DNA from: Nostoc sp. UHCC 0302
GTDB taxonomy: Bacteria; Cyanobacteriota; Cyanobacteriia; Cyanobacteriales; Nostocaceae
NCBI RefSeq assembly: GCF_038096175.1
Contig: NZ_CP151099.1
Location: 3,536,501 to 3,600,500, forward strand
DNA: 64,000 nucleotides
Reading direction: 5' to 3'
Positions 1 to 10,142 of the stretch are shown in pieces. Made by a program: the position numbers and the translations under genes. Under the pieces are notes generated by a model. It made no database searches. It had not been told where the DNA came from and saw only the letters and a list, made by a program, of their open reading frames with translations. Every line of letters begins with the position of its first letter. The stretch's first letter is position 1.

Positions 1-2
1 GA

Positions 3-1562
3 TCAGGCAGAAGCGGCTTTTTAACTGTCACTGCTAACGATGTGCAAATCATGGGTACCTCTGTTGATGGGAGTTCTGTCAGTGCGTTATATGTTCTAGC
101 TAGCTCAACCGGAGACGCAGGTAAATTAACCATTAATACCCAAAAATTGCTGGTACAAGATGGAGGGCAGGTAATTGCAGGAACAATTAGTCAAGGTCAA
201 GGTGGTTTTCTAACTGTCAATGCTAACGATGTGCAACTAATTAGTGAATCTGCTGATGGTCAGTTTCCTAGTGGTTTGTTTACTTCCACTTACTCAAGTG
301 GTAATGCAGGGGACTTAAAGATTAATACCCAACGGTTGCTTGTGCAAGACGGTGCAGAGGTGAGTGCTAGCACATTTGGAAGAGGCAAAGGAGGTTCTCT
401 AACTGTTACAGCTAAAGATGTGCAAGTTATTGGTCAGTCAGCTGATAGTCAATTTCCTGGCGGCTTATTTGCTCAAACTCAATCAACCGGAGATGCAGGC
501 AATTTAACGATTAACACACAACAGTTGCTTGTTAAAGATGGCGCACAGGTGAGTGCTGGCACATTGGGAGCAGGGAAAGGAGGTTCTTTAACTGTCACTG
601 CTGACGATGTGCAAGTTGTTGGTACCTCAGCTAATGGTCAGACTAAGAGCGGCTTGTTTGCGGTTGCCGGTTTAGGTAGCACCGGAAATGCAGGAGACTT
701 AACGATTAGTACCGATAAATTGCTGGTTCAAGATGGGGCGATAGTAACTGTAAAAAGTATAACTGAAGGAATTGCAGGTAATTTGATTATTAATGCTAAC
801 TCCATTCGTTTAAATAACAACGCTACTATTGATGCTAATACCCAAGCAGTCAACACTGACCCCAATATAGAACAAGCTACTATCAATCTGCGCTCTAGAG
901 AATTGATATTGCTTCGTAGCAGCAATATCACCACAAATGCTTTTGGAGAAAATGTCATTGGTGGCAATATTAATATTGATACCGATGTTTTAGTGGCATT
1001 TGATGATAGCGATATTAGCGCCAATTCTACAGACTTTCGGGGTGGCAATGTTAGGATTGCAGCTGAAGCTATCATTGGCACTCAATTCCGAAATGCACCA
1101 ACTTCAAATAGCGATATTACCGCAACAGGTGCTAATCCACAGTTTAATGGCAATGTGCAAATTAATGCACCAGATGTAGATCCTTCTCAAGGTCTAACTA
1201 CCCTGCCCACAAACATCATAGATACTTCACAGTTGATTGCTAATAGTTGCATTGCACGAAGTAAACGACCAGAAGGAAAATTCATCATTACGGGAAACGG
1301 AGGCTCACCAGTGATGCCAGATGACCCCGCAGTTGCATCCTATCAGACTTATCAGATTCCAACTGTTACAAGCGCAAGTATCTCAACGCCACAAGAGAAC
1401 ACAGCTACTGACAACAAGCATGAATTACTGACACCCGCGCCACTGATTGAAGCAAAGGGATGGATCTACGGATCTGATGGTGAAGTGATTTTAACTGCTT
1501 CTGCCCCAACTGTTGCTCCTGATGCTCCTTGGTCACAACTGCCTACTTGTTCGGGTTCATAA
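3..1562 (+). CDS. Secreted filamentous-haemagglutinin-like exoprotein, C-terminal part
   Basis: The reading frame is open at the left edge, so the N-terminus (signal peptide and TPS/haemagglutination domain in this family) lies outside. What is visible is about 519 residues of beta-helix-type repeats of roughly 64 residues: G(D/N)AG-L-I-T-LLVQDGA-V-GT-GxGGxLTV-A-DVQ, seen four times, then less regular beta-helix sequence rich in N, T and I. The C-terminal segment (CIARSKRPEGKFIITGNGG followed by a Pro/Thr-rich tail) is typical of large cyanobacterial exoproteins often labelled S-layer or FHA-like. In the family these are exported by an Omp85/ShlB-type TpsB partner and act at the cell surface. 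No partner gene is visible here. Stop TAA at 1560-1562. The family call is firm; the specific role is unknown. Confidence 0.85.
   Translation, partial: SGRSGFLTVTANDVQIMGTSVDGSSVSALYVLASSTGDAGKLTINTQKLLVQDGGQVIAGTISQGQGGFLTVNANDVQLISESADGQFPSGLFTSTYSSGNAGDLKINTQRLLVQDGAEVSASTFGRGKGGSLTVTAKDVQVIGQSADSQFPGGLFAQTQSTGDAGNLTINTQQLLVKDGAQVSAGTLGAGKGGSLTVTADDVQVVGTSANGQTKSGLFAVAGLGSTGNAGDLTISTDKLLVQDGAIVTVKSITEGIAGNLIINANSIRLNNNATIDANTQAVNTDPNIEQATINLRSRELILLRSSNITTNAFGENVIGGNINIDTDVLVAFDDSDISANSTDFRGGNVRIAAEAIIGTQFRNAPTSNSDITATGANPQFNGNVQINAPDVDPSQGLTTLPTNIIDTSQLIANSCIARSKRPEGKFIITGNGGSPVMPDDPAVASYQTYQIPTVTSASISTPQENTATDNKHELLTPAPLIEAKGWIYGSDGEVILTASAPTVAPDAPWSQLPTCSGS
114..770 (+). repeat. Tandem coding repeats of about 190 bp
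   Basis: Four tandem units beginning with the codons for GDAG/GNAG near 114, 300, 489 and 684 encode the beta-helix repeat of the exoprotein. They are diverged at nucleotide level but keep the same unit length. Such arrays vary in copy number by recombination. Confidence 0.75.
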
Positions 1563-1731
1563 ATTAATGTTACTAATTTTCAAAAATTGCTTTCCAAACT
1601 TGGAAGGTTGATTTCCTAGCTTAACGATGTGGATTTAGTTCAATCCACTTATCCTAAAAGATATAGGAAATACAAGTACCATCAAATAAAAATTTGATGA
1701 ACAAATACTACCTGAAGGAGAAAATCTGAAG

Positions 1732-2082
1732 GTGTTAGTTATTTCTCTGACTGCGGGAATTGCCATCTTGACAGCGGCAATATTTCCAAAAACAGCCCAA
1801 GCCCATGTTGGATGGAAGCATACCTACTACTGTGGGAAATACACTGTAACATTAAATGAATATTCTTTGAATGAATATTCTTACAGTTCGCGTAGTCAGA
1901 ATAAAAACTTAGTTCTGAGAAATGGCGGTTCACGCAATAGTGGAAGTTCTTGGATTTATAGTTTTAGTAATGCCAATACAACTTATGAGATAGAAGATCC
2001 TTGGAGTCGTGAAACTGCCTATCTTAATGTTTTGCAAGATAGACAGCTTATTCTAAAGCAGAATTGCTCAAAATCAAGATAA
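1732..2082 (+). CDS. Small secreted protein of unknown function
   Basis: 116 residues starting at GTG 1732, with a GGAG element at 1717-1720. Residues 1-24 form a signal peptide (hydrophobic core LTAGIAILTAAIF, then a TAQA-H cleavage-like site). The mature part is short, rich in Tyr, Ser and Asn, and has two cysteines (YYCGKY and KQNCSKS) that could form one disulfide. I recognise no domain. It lies 170 bp after the exoprotein on the same strand and 100 bp before glutaminase. A periplasmic or extracellular location is inferred from the signal peptide only. Confidence 0.6.
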   Translation: MLVISLTAGIAILTAAIFPKTAQAHVGWKHTYYCGKYTVTLNEYSLNEYSYSSRSQNKNLVLRNGGSRNSGSSWIYSFSNANTTYEIEDPWSRETAYLNVLQDRQLILKQNCSKSR

Positions 2083-2182
2083 CTTCTAAATTAACGAACT
2101 GATTAGTAATTGACAAAAAAATACAATCATAAATTTAGGCTGCTGTTAAAAGTTAAATTTAAGTTTTACAGGTAATCTTAAA

Positions 2183-3250
2183 ATGCAAGTTAAACAACAA
2201 TCTGGGTCTTTGCTAATCCGTAGAAATTCTCAATTTAAAATAAATTCTACGCCTATCAAATTAGAAGCATTATTAGACAAACCTAATATAAATAAATCTG
2301 TAAACTCTCGATTTCATAACTATTTGATTGGGTTACATCAAAAATATCAGTCCTTAAAAGAGGGCCTACTTGCAGACTACATTCCAGAACTCCAAAAGGC
2401 AAATCCAGAGTGGTTTGGTATTTCAATAGTTACCACAGATGGTCAAATTTATCAAATAGGAGACTACCAACAGACATTTACTATCCAATCTATCTCCAAA
2501 CCATTTGTTTATGGTATGGCATTAGAGAATTATGGACGGGAAGTTGTGTTGAATAGAGTGGGAGTAGAACCAACAGGCGAAGCTTTTAATTCAATTGCTC
2601 TAGATCAAAAAAATAATCGTCCTTATAATCCAATGGTAAATGCAGGCGCGATCGCTACAACTGATTTACTTACAGTTGACGATGCTAGCAAAAGGCTTGA
2701 CAAAATACTGAATATGTTCAGTCGTTACACTGGACGGAAGCATAATGTGGATTGGTCTGTATTCTTGTCAGAAAAGGTAACCGGGAGTAGAAATAAAGCA
2801 CTTGCTTACTTGATGCATAATTCTGGGATTATTAGCGGCAATATTGAGGAAACTTTAGATTTATATTTTCAACAATGTTCCATTTCAGTTAGTTGTCATG
2901 ATTTGGCAATGATGGGAGCAACTTTAGCAAATAAAGGAGTCAATCCAATCACAGGAGAACAGGCACTAAACAAGTATTACGTGCAAGATGTACTTAGTGT
3001 GATGCATAGCTGCGGAATGTACGATTTTGCAGGAGAATGGGCTTATCGAGTTGGACTTCCTGCCAAAAGTGGAGTTAGTGGAGGTCTAGTTACGGTTATA
3101 CCTGGAAAGTGCGGAATTGCTATCTTCTCACCTCTTCTTGATGCCAAAGGCAATAGTGTACGTGCAATCAAAGTTTGTGAACAGCTTACTAGAGACTTTG
3201 GACTACATTTGTATAATGCTGTAGAACCTATTTGTGACCTTGCATTTTAG
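2183..3250 (+). CDS. glsA: Glutaminase
   Basis: 355 residues, slightly longer than the usual 305-330 because of an N-terminal extension of about 30 residues. The enzyme hydrolyses L-glutamine to glutamate and ammonia in the cytoplasm. Family marks: the Ser-x-x-Lys catalytic pair in [13 protein letters not shown] (around residues 93-103), [12 protein letters not shown], the conserved [15 protein letters not shown] stretch, and the C-terminal [20 protein letters not shown] motif. This fold is related to serine beta-lactamases and needs the SxxK pair, which is intact. The start is ATG 2183, with no strong Shine-Dalgarno sequence. It stands alone on the plus strand. In a diazotroph it would feed glutamate and ammonium balance; that is inference. 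Confidence 0.95.
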   Translation: MQVKQQSGSLLIRRNSQFKINSTPIKLEALLDKPNINKSVNSRFHNYLIGLHQKYQSLKEGLLADYIPELQKANPEWFGISIVTTDGQIYQIGDYQQTFTIQSISKPFVYGMALENYGREVVLNRVGVEPTGEAFNSIALDQKNNRPYNPMVNAGAIATTDLLTVDDASKRLDKILNMFSRYTGRKHNVDWSVFLSEKVTGSRNKALAYLMHNSGIISGNIEETLDLYFQQCSISVSCHDLAMMGATLANKGVNPITGEQALNKYYVQDVLSVMHSCGMYDFAGEWAYRVGLPAKSGVSGGLVTVIPGKCGIAIFSPLLDAKGNSVRAIKVCEQLTRDFGLHLYNAVEPICDLAF

Positions 3251-3532
3251 ATGTAGCAGCCTTATTGATGTGATTCTTACTAGCTCTATATTTACTCTTG
3301 CTCCTTATAGTTATTGATCAAAATTGCCAATTTTTTCTGGGTCATAAATTAGTTGATTAATTTTGAAAAGCTGACTTTCCAAAATTGGAAAGTAGTTTTC
3401 CTTAAAAAATGTTGTATTCATAGTAAGAGCAAAAGTATTGTATTTATACATTAGTCAGAATTGATTCCAGATAATCAAAGTTATGTCAATGCTTAAGCAC
3501 TGTGCTGGTTATACTTGACAAAGTAATCGCTT

Positions 3533-5161
3533 ATGAAAGGTTTGAAGAATAAGTTTTGGCAATGGGGACTTCTTTTAGCGACCAGTTGTTGTTTAGTCAA
3601 CATCAAATCCGCACAAGCAGTTCCAGAAGTTTTAGTACCGCCATCATCCTTCAAAGGATTTAACGGTCTAAATTTTGACGCTACAGGTCAACTGTATGTG
3701 ACCAGCATCATTGAGCAAACTGTGTATCGGGTTGATTTGATGACGGGAGAGTACAAAACCTTCATCAACCGCCCCCAAGGTCAGGCTGACGATTTCTTTT
3801 TTAAACAAAACGGTCAGATTTTCTACACGGCTACAATCGAAGGTGAAGTTAGAAGCTTTGACCCACAGACAGGGAATTTTAAGACGATTGCTTCAGGTAT
3901 ACCAGGCGTTAATCCGATCATACAAAATGAGCAGAGCGATCGCGTCTTCGTTGCTCAAGCTTTAAATCCTGCGTTAAAAGGACTTTATGAGATTGACTTA
4001 AGCGGACTAACTCCCCCACGTTTAATTCTCAATCAACCAGGGTTAAATGCTTTTGACTTTGGCCCTGATGGATTGTTGTACAGCCCCCTCCAGTTTACAG
4101 GGGAAATCGCCAAAATTAATGTTGATACTGGTGTAATATAAAAGGTTGCATCAGGCTTAAAAACTCCAGTCGCTGTTAAATTTAATTCTAAAGGTGAGCT
4201 GTTTGCGGTAGATATTGCACGGGGTGAAATCCTGAAGATAAATACGACAACCGGTCAGAGTGAGTTAATTGTTAAGTTACAACCAGGACTGGATAATATT
4301 GCTTTTGGTCTCGACGATTTGCTCTATGTGAGCAACAACGTAGATACTGGAATCACTGAAGTTAATACACAAACCCGCGCTGTCCGAAAAGTTCTGCAAA
4401 GTGGGGGGCTGACAGCACCAGGGGGAATTGCTGTGTACAATGATAATCTCTATGTTGCTGATGCTACGTCCTATCGAATTCTCGATAGAAAAACCGGACG
4501 CATACAAAAGACATTAGGTGGTTATGCAGCTGGTATTCCATTTCCCACGACCGTTTCTGTTAATGATGCTCACGCGATTATCAGCAGTTGGTTTGCTAAT
4601 GCTGTGCATCGACTAGACCGGAACACGGGAGATGTACTTAACACTTACACAGGCTTCGCTGCACCCTACGATGCCGTTGAGCTTTCAGATGGCAGTATTT
4701 TAGTAGCTGATTGCGCTTTAAATCAGATTACTCAAATCCTCGACAAATCTGGCACCAATCGCCGTATAGTTGCAGATGGTTTATCCTGTCCAACTGGTCT
4801 AGCTGTAATAGATGACTCTACTGTCTTAGTTACAGAGTATCTGGGCAATAAACTTTCGCGAATCAACCTGAAAACTGGAGAGCGTCAAGTGATTGCTTCA
4901 AATTTATCCTCTCCAGAGGGCGTTGCTTACCATCCTCACGGAATTGCAGTAATTGCTGACACTGGGACGCAGAGTCTTAAAGCTATTGATGTTGACACTG
5001 GTAGAAGCGTGATTTTGAAGAAGAATTTACCAATCGGCTTTCAGGGCTTTCCTAGTGGGCCAAAACCTTTTATTTTCACAGGAGTTGCGATCGCAAAGGA
5101 TACAGTGTATGTAACTGGAAATATTGACAATTCAGTTCGTACAGTCAAGCTCTTTAATTAA
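3533..5161 (+). pseudogene. Secreted beta-propeller (SMP-30/NHL-like) protein split by an in-frame TAA
   Basis: Two ORFs (3533-4141 and 4319-5161) lie in the same frame, separated only by TAA 4139-4141. The sequence between them (KVASGLKTPVAVKFNSKG and on) continues the same repeat pattern without a frame change, so this was one protein of 542 residues. It starts with a signal peptide (WGLLLATSCCLVNIKSAQA). The body is repeats of the type (F)D-x-x-G-LYV-x-(V)D-x-x-TG, typical of six-bladed propellers such as SMP-30/gluconolactonase or NHL proteins. Read-through or a recent nonsense mutation are both possible. I call it a pseudogene because the first product would be a partial propeller. Confidence 0.75.
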
Positions 5162-5316
5162 AATCATTTTTGCAGTTGTGGGGCTTCATTGCATGAATGA
5201 AAATCTGGCATTGCTGAATCAAAATATGAATCAGGCGATCGCTATAAATCACTATAATTAGACGGCTGCGACAAGTTGTCAGAGATATTGAACTAATTAA
5301 TGACATACATTTCTAA

Positions 5317-5403
5317 ATATTCGCGCTTCGCTCCGAGCGTGAAGGGCGTAATCCCAAAACCAACGAACCAATGACTATTCCAGCTACTCCCGTTGTTTCT
5401 TAA
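5317..5403 (+). pseudogene. C-terminal relic of an HU-type DNA-binding protein
   Basis: In the frame ending at TAA 5401-5403 the translation contains REGRNPKTNEPMTIPAT, the highly conserved arm/beta region of HU/IHF proteins (RxGRNPxTGExxxIPA). A stop at 5314-5316 lies just upstream, and after IPATPVV the protein ends where HU normally continues with a PAF-AGK-type tail. So both ends are missing. It is a clear fragment with no start codon, not a functional gene. Confidence 0.7.
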
Positions 5404-5448
5404 AAATCACTAGATTATGAACTTTTGAACCTATTGTGAGGCGCACTT

Positions 5449-5521
5449 CCCCACCTCTTTAGAGGTGGGGTGAGCTTCATCTAACAAGCCTCAAAATCTT
5501 GCAATAATTTTGAGGCTTGTT
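5449..5521. terminator. Two adjacent perfect hairpins at the 3' end of the DUF4082 gene
   Basis: Hairpin 1: CCCCACCTCT / AGAGGTGGGG (5449-5458 and 5461-5470, 2-nt loop). Hairpin 2: AACAAGCCTCAAAAT (5483-5497) pairs perfectly with 5507-5521 around a 9-nt loop. The second sits 25 bp past the stop of the minus-strand gene ending at 5547 and probably terminates it. Neither side has a long T-run. The first resembles the GC-rich hairpins found at IS200/IS605-type ends, but no such element is recognisable. Confidence 0.5.
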
Positions 5522-5546
5522 AATTATTGATTACTGAATTAGTGTT

Positions 5547-8500
5547 CTAATTCGGACTAAAGACAATATCAACCCAATAGTTACTCGAACTGAAAGTAGA
5601 ATTTGGGAAGGCAGAAACCGCGCTGTACTTGTAAACACCATTACCTCCACTAGACCCATTACTAAGAGCGTGCAGTGGTGGATTATCTACAGCAGTACTA
5701 GCAAAGTACCCTTCGTCTACGGAGTAACGCCCAACATTAGTGTGGTAGGAAGCAATATAAGTAGTATTAGCAGTAATTGCTACTGGCGTAGTAAAGTTGA
5801 CCTGCTGCCAACCTGATGCTGTCTCACTAGTGAAAGCTGCTGTAGCTAGCTGTGTACCATTACTGCTCCATAAAGTGCCGACATGATCCCCAGTATTAGT
5901 TGTACTCTTATAAAATCGGATGCCAGTAATAAAACCGCTGACATCTGAACGGAATTTAACACCCAACTCAACAGCACTGGTATCAGAATCTGCTAACAGA
6001 GTGGGAGTTGTTGCAGGACTCCAGATTGTGGAGGATGATGCTGTTGCTGCTGTGGTAAATGACCAAGTTAAGTTCGCTGTTAAAGCGTTACCTGCTAAGT
6101 CTTTTAGCCCAGTACTCCCACCTTTGGCAGTAGCGGTATAAGTCGTCGAGTTTGCCAGTGGGCTATTCGGTGTTAGCGTTGCTGTACGGTTAGTAGTGTT
6201 ATAGCTGACAGTGGCTAATACCAAGGCATTACTAGAGTTGCGTAACTCAAATGTGTTGGTATTAATAGTTGCGGAGTCCATTGCTTCACTAAAAGTAGCT
6301 GTGACGCTCGTTGCTGTACTTACCCCTGTCGCGCCGCCATTAGGAGATTTTGTAGTTACCGTTGGTGGGGTTGTGTCAAGGCCTGTACTGCTTGCAAAGA
6401 CCACATCTACCCAGTAATTACTCGACTGAAAACTTTGATTGGGGAAGCCAGTATTGCCATACTTAAAGACACCATTACCTCCACTCACTCCTTCGCGTAG
6501 AGCGCGCAGTGGTGGATTATCGACTCCAGAACTGGCAAAGAACCCATTATCAGAAGGGTAGTTTCCATTGGGTGCATAGTAGGAAGCAACATAAGTAGTG
6601 TTGGCGGTAATTGCCACTGGAGTATTAAAGATAACCTGTTGCCAACCCAACGTAGTTTCGTTACTGAAATTTGCTGTTGCTAGCTGCGTACCATTAATAC
6701 TCCACAAATTGCCGATGTGGGTTCCTGTGTTACCGCTTCCTTTATAGAATCGGATGCCAGTAATGAAGCCATCAATATCAGATTGGAACTTGACTCCTAA
6801 CTCGACGGCATTGGAATCAGAAAATGATGGGTTGGCTGGAGTTGCCGAACTATTCCAAATGCTCTGAGCAGGGGGTGTACTTGTAGTGGTAAATGACCAG
6901 GTAAAGTTTGCAGCTAAAGCATTGCCCGCTAGGTCTTTCACCGTTGGCTCAGTTGCTCCACCTTTTAGTGTAGCGTTGTAAGTCGTTGAAATTGCCAAAG
7001 GGCTGCTCGGTTTTAGCGTCGCCGTGAGGCTGGCTTGGTCATAGGTAACAGTGGCAGCAATAGGAAGGTTCCCTGGGCTTTGCAGTTCAAATGTATTGCT
7101 ATTAATCGTTGCTGGATTTATTGGCTCACTAAAGGTTGCTGTAAAACTAGTTACAGTATTAACATTTGTGGCTCCGCTGGTAGGAGTATTGGCAGTAACC
7201 GTCGGGGATGTTGTATCTGGTGTGTATGTGGCAACGTAAGAACCAGCATCACCTGAAAAGAAGGCGTACTCAATACCTTTGATTACCTGTTTTGTGAAAG
7301 TAACATTACTACTATTGCGGGTAATGTTGCTCAAAACTAGGTTGCCAGAAAGATTTGGTAGCATCGCCTGTAAATTATTTGCACCTGTACCTTTGCTAAG
7401 CGTGAAGTTGAGGGTGTTGTTGCTCCATGCTAGAGAACCGAAAGATGAATTGTTGCGACCGTCGAGCCATGTCAACAGTTGTTTAGCAGAAATAATCGGT
7501 ACCTTACGGGTTTGAGCGGAAGCAACCACCGCGTTGGAAACTATTGAGCCTTGTAAGCCATCATTCTTTGAGGAAGGATCAGGGTTATCTTCCTGATAGT
7601 CAGTATGAGCATTGACATTAAAAACACCGTAGTATCCTTTTGAGCCAATTGCTCGATCTAGCAAAGTATCAACTGTTGAAGGGTATGTTTGTCCTGACTC
7701 ATCGGTCATTTGTGTAACCGCATGGTAGACATCAATCATTGCCCCGTCTTTGTTAGCCAAACGCATTGGCATACCAGAGCCAGAGAAAAATCCTGAACGG
7801 TCATTAGTCCAATAGGATGGCCAGTAGTAGTAAGTAGTATCAAGCCGTATGCCGTTATTAAGTTCAACTTGTGGAGTAGTGAACCAGTCACTCCACACCA
7901 AGCAGTGATGTCGTTCAGTGACAGGGGCAGGGATACTTGAGTACTTGTTCGTAAAAGTATTTAATTGGTCTGTGTATAAAGCTGGCAGTTTTTCAGGTTC
8001 AAAATTCTGACAATTAGTAGAGACATGCAACGATAATTCAAAGCCATCAGCATTAAACGCAGCTGCCTGAGCGTCAGTTAGCGGTGTATTGGGATATATA
8101 TACGATGTACCTCTAATACATTCCCAGTCATCAACTAAACAACCAGGTTCACTGAGAGCTTTAAATTGGTTAAACCGACCTACAGTTCCACCATTGGCGT
8201 GGTCGTCACCAGTCATGAGTACAACCGCTTTGACGAGCGCATTTTTGACCTCTGGGAAATACCAGAAGCGCGGTAGTGGTTTCTTATCCTGGTTCATTTT
8301 GAGAACCAAGTTGGCCAGCAGGCGTTGTTGCTCATCAGCCTGGGGAATAGCTACTTTATCGAGGTTAATCCAATCTGGCTGCGGTTTTTCACTGGCATTG
8401 CCAAAAAATAAATCGTCGGAACGGATGAGTTTGTCTTTATCACCATCACGATCTTGTGCAGCCCACTCTGGATTTCCTTGGCGAGTGTAAATAATTGAAC

Positions 8501-10142
8501 GCGCTAAATCGTAGGTAAATGCAGCAGCTTGACCACCATTACTACCAACGCTACGTAATGTGATAGCTGGATTAGCAGTTGCAGTTGTTGCATCTTTGTA
8601 TAGTGTAGCGATGCTGTCAGCACCGTTAAGCGTATAGCGGTCAGCAGTTCCGTGGAATTGGATAGTCTGGTCAACAATCCCATTGCCAGCTTCTGTCGAA
8701 GTATCTACAAGCAAATAGGCATTGGAGAGTTCAGATATTGGCTCAGTTACATCGGTTAATCCTAGTAAGTTAGTTAGCGGCTTATCAGGACGCATGGCGA
8801 TTAAATTGCCACCACCTGTTACCCAGTCAGTAAATATTGTCACCTGAGCAGGAGTAAGAACCATCTCGCCAAGAATCACAACATCGTAGTTGGTAAGTGT
8901 CTCTGCTGAAACTGACGAGATATCACTTTCATTGAAGGTGTTAAGTCCTTCATTTCGCAGAATCTCTGAGTAGTATTTGCTAAATGGGTTAGCAGCGTTA
9001 GTAATGACTAAGATTGGCCCACCAGGTGCTGGTGGTGTAGCAGCAATAAGTGTTTCTCTACTAGGACTGACTGTAGTTTTTTGCACTGAGCTAGTAGAAT
9101 TTACGGGCAACACATCAGTGGTTGAGTCTAATAAGCTAGGGGTTAATTGGATGGTTTGCTTCAGTAGATTACTTTCTGAATCCCGCAAGCTAAGATCACC
9201 ATTTTCTGATGTACTAGCAAAGTTAACACCGTCTGGACTAACGGCAATAGCTTTGATAGGAGCATTTCCTGCGCTTGGCAGTGTTGAAAGTAGGACGCCA
9301 CTCTTGACGTTCCATTTGTAAATATTCTTGTCATCACCCCCAGCAATCAAAATCGTACCACCGCGATTGAAAGCAACTGTCCTTAAAGCTTTAGTCGCTT
9401 GATTGAAAACTTTTAGCTCTGTGCCTTCCCTTACATCCCAAAGTCTAACTGTGGCATCCTTGCTCACACTCGCTAGCTGATCTGCATTTTTGCGGTTGGG
9501 ATTAAAGGCGATCGCTGTTATTCCGTCTGCGTGTCCAAGCAGGGTTCGCAGCAATTTGCTTTCTTTGAGATTCCATACATAGATCCGACCTTGTTCATCA
9601 GCGCTAGCTAAGAGAGTGCTATCGCTATTAAAGGCGACGCTATTCACAAAGCGTTTATGCCCCTCAAAGAACCTGATCAGTTTGTTTGTTGTTGAATCCC
9701 ATACAGCCACATTGGGATCTTCCCCGGCACTAGCTATAAACTTACCATCTGGGCTAACAGCAATTGCCCTCGGCGGATTCTCAGATGCTTGGAGGATAGC
9801 TTCTTGTTTGCCACTAGCCATGTTCCATCGCCGCACTTTGGTATCTGTGCTGACGCTAGTTAGCTTGCCATCTGGGGTGTAAGCAATTCCAGCGATCGCA
9901 GTATCTGTGTCGGTCTTGATAGTTCGAGCTACCTTTCCACTCTTAACATCTATCAAGGCGATTTGCCCTTTTTCTGTACCGCTAGCTAAGGTATCTCCCT
10001 TGGGGCTAAAAGTGACCGCAGTGACTTTAGTAGAAGTTTTTGAAGTCACCTGAGCTGGCGTATATCCTTCTACTTGACTCAAGAAGAATATTACTAATAT
10101 CGTGCAGCAAAATAAAGCTAGGTATCTAAAACTTCGATTCAT
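5547..10142 (-). CDS. Large secreted WD40 - deacetylase-like - Ig/DUF4082 multidomain protein
   Basis: 1531 residues. A signal peptide or membrane anchor occupies 1-25. Residues about 35-330 are WD40 repeats (ending in VWD, VWN, LWD, KWN). About 375-600 holds an ILVITNAANPFSKYY...VVILGE region like a Rossmann/GATase-type fold. About 630-900 resembles a polysaccharide-deacetylase-like barrel (VVLMTGDDHANGG, FELSLHVST, RHHCLVWSDW). Then come two modules, each a bacterial Ig-like domain (TFSEPIN/TFSEAMD...WSFTT, near 975-1085 and 1257-1360) followed by DUF4082 (AVELGVKF...GFITGIRFYK...SNYWVDVVFS, near 1091-1250 and 1370-1531). DUF4082 and Ig-like modules are common on extracellular carbohydrate-related proteins. 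The order suggests an outer-surface or secreted polysaccharide-acting protein. The catalytic assignment is inference. Confidence 0.8.
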   Translation of the reverse strand: MNRSFRYLALFCCTILVIFFLSQVEGYTPAQVTSKTSTKVTAVTFSPKGDTLASGTEKGQIALIDVKSGKVARTIKTDTDTAIAGIAYTPDGKLTSVSTDTKVRRWNMASGKQEAILQASENPPRAIAVSPDGKFIASAGEDPNVAVWDSTTNKLIRFFEGHKRFVNSVAFNSDSTLLASADEQGRIYVWNLKESKLLRTLLGHADGITAIAFNPNRKNADQLASVSKDATVRLWDVREGTELKVFNQATKALRTVAFNRGGTILIAGGDDKNIYKWNVKSGVLLSTLPSAGNAPIKAIAVSPDGVNFASTSENGDLSLRDSESNLLKQTIQLTPSLLDSTTDVLPVNSTSSVQKTTVSPSRETLIAATPPAPGGPILVITNAANPFSKYYSEILRNEGLNTFNESDISSVSAETLTNYDVVILGEMVLTPAQVTIFTDWVTGGGNLIAMRPDKPLTNLLGLTDVTEPISELSNAYLLVDTSTEAGNGIVDQTIQFHGTADRYTLNGADSIATLYKDATTATANPAITLRSVGSNGGQAAAFTYDLARSIIYTRQGNPEWAAQDRDGDKDKLIRSDDLFFGNASEKPQPDWINLDKVAIPQADEQQRLLANLVLKMNQDKKPLPRFWYFPEVKNALVKAVVLMTGDDHANGGTVGRFNQFKALSEPGCLVDDWECIRGTSYIYPNTPLTDAQAAAFNADGFELSLHVSTNCQNFEPEKLPALYTDQLNTFTNKYSSIPAPVTERHHCLVWSDWFTTPQVELNNGIRLDTTYYYWPSYWTNDRSGFFSGSGMPMRLANKDGAMIDVYHAVTQMTDESGQTYPSTVDTLLDRAIGSKGYYGVFNVNAHTDYQEDNPDPSSKNDGLQGSIVSNAVVASAQTRKVPIISAKQLLTWLDGRNNSSFGSLAWSNNTLNFTLSKGTGANNLQAMLPNLSGNLVLSNITRNSSNVTFTKQVIKGIEYAFFSGDAGSYVATYTPDTTSPTVTANTPTSGATNVNTVTSFTATFSEPINPATINSNTFELQSPGNLPIAATVTYDQASLTATLKPSSPLAISTTYNATLKGGATEPTVKDLAGNALAANFTWSFTTTSTPPAQSIWNSSATPANPSFSDSNAVELGVKFQSDIDGFITGIRFYKGSGNTGTHIGNLWSINGTQLATANFSNETTLGWQQVIFNTPVAITANTTYVASYYAPNGNYPSDNGFFASSGVDNPPLRALREGVSGGNGVFKYGNTGFPNQSFQSSNYWVDVVFASSTGLDTTPPTVTTKSPNGGATGVSTATSVTATFSEAMDSATINTNTFELRNSSNALVLATVSYNTTNRTATLTPNSPLANSTTYTATAKGGSTGLKDLAGNALTANLTWSFTTAATASSSTIWSPATTPTLLADSDTSAVELGVKFRSDVSGFITGIRFYKSTTNTGDHVGTLWSSNGTQLATAAFTSETASGWQQVNFTTPVAITANTTYIASYHTNVGRYSVDEGYFASTAVDNPPLHALSNGSSGGNGVYKYSAVSAFPNSTFSSSNYWVDIVFSPN

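Noticed and set aside
728-1081. 117-codon minus-strand frame
   Set aside because: It is antisense to the exoprotein gene, without a start signal or domain.
7035-7515. Plus-strand frames opposite the DUF4082 gene
   Set aside because: They are shadows of the long minus-strand gene whose domains are clear.
8089-8490. 133-codon plus-strand frame
   Set aside because: It is antisense to the middle of the 1531-residue protein, with no domain.
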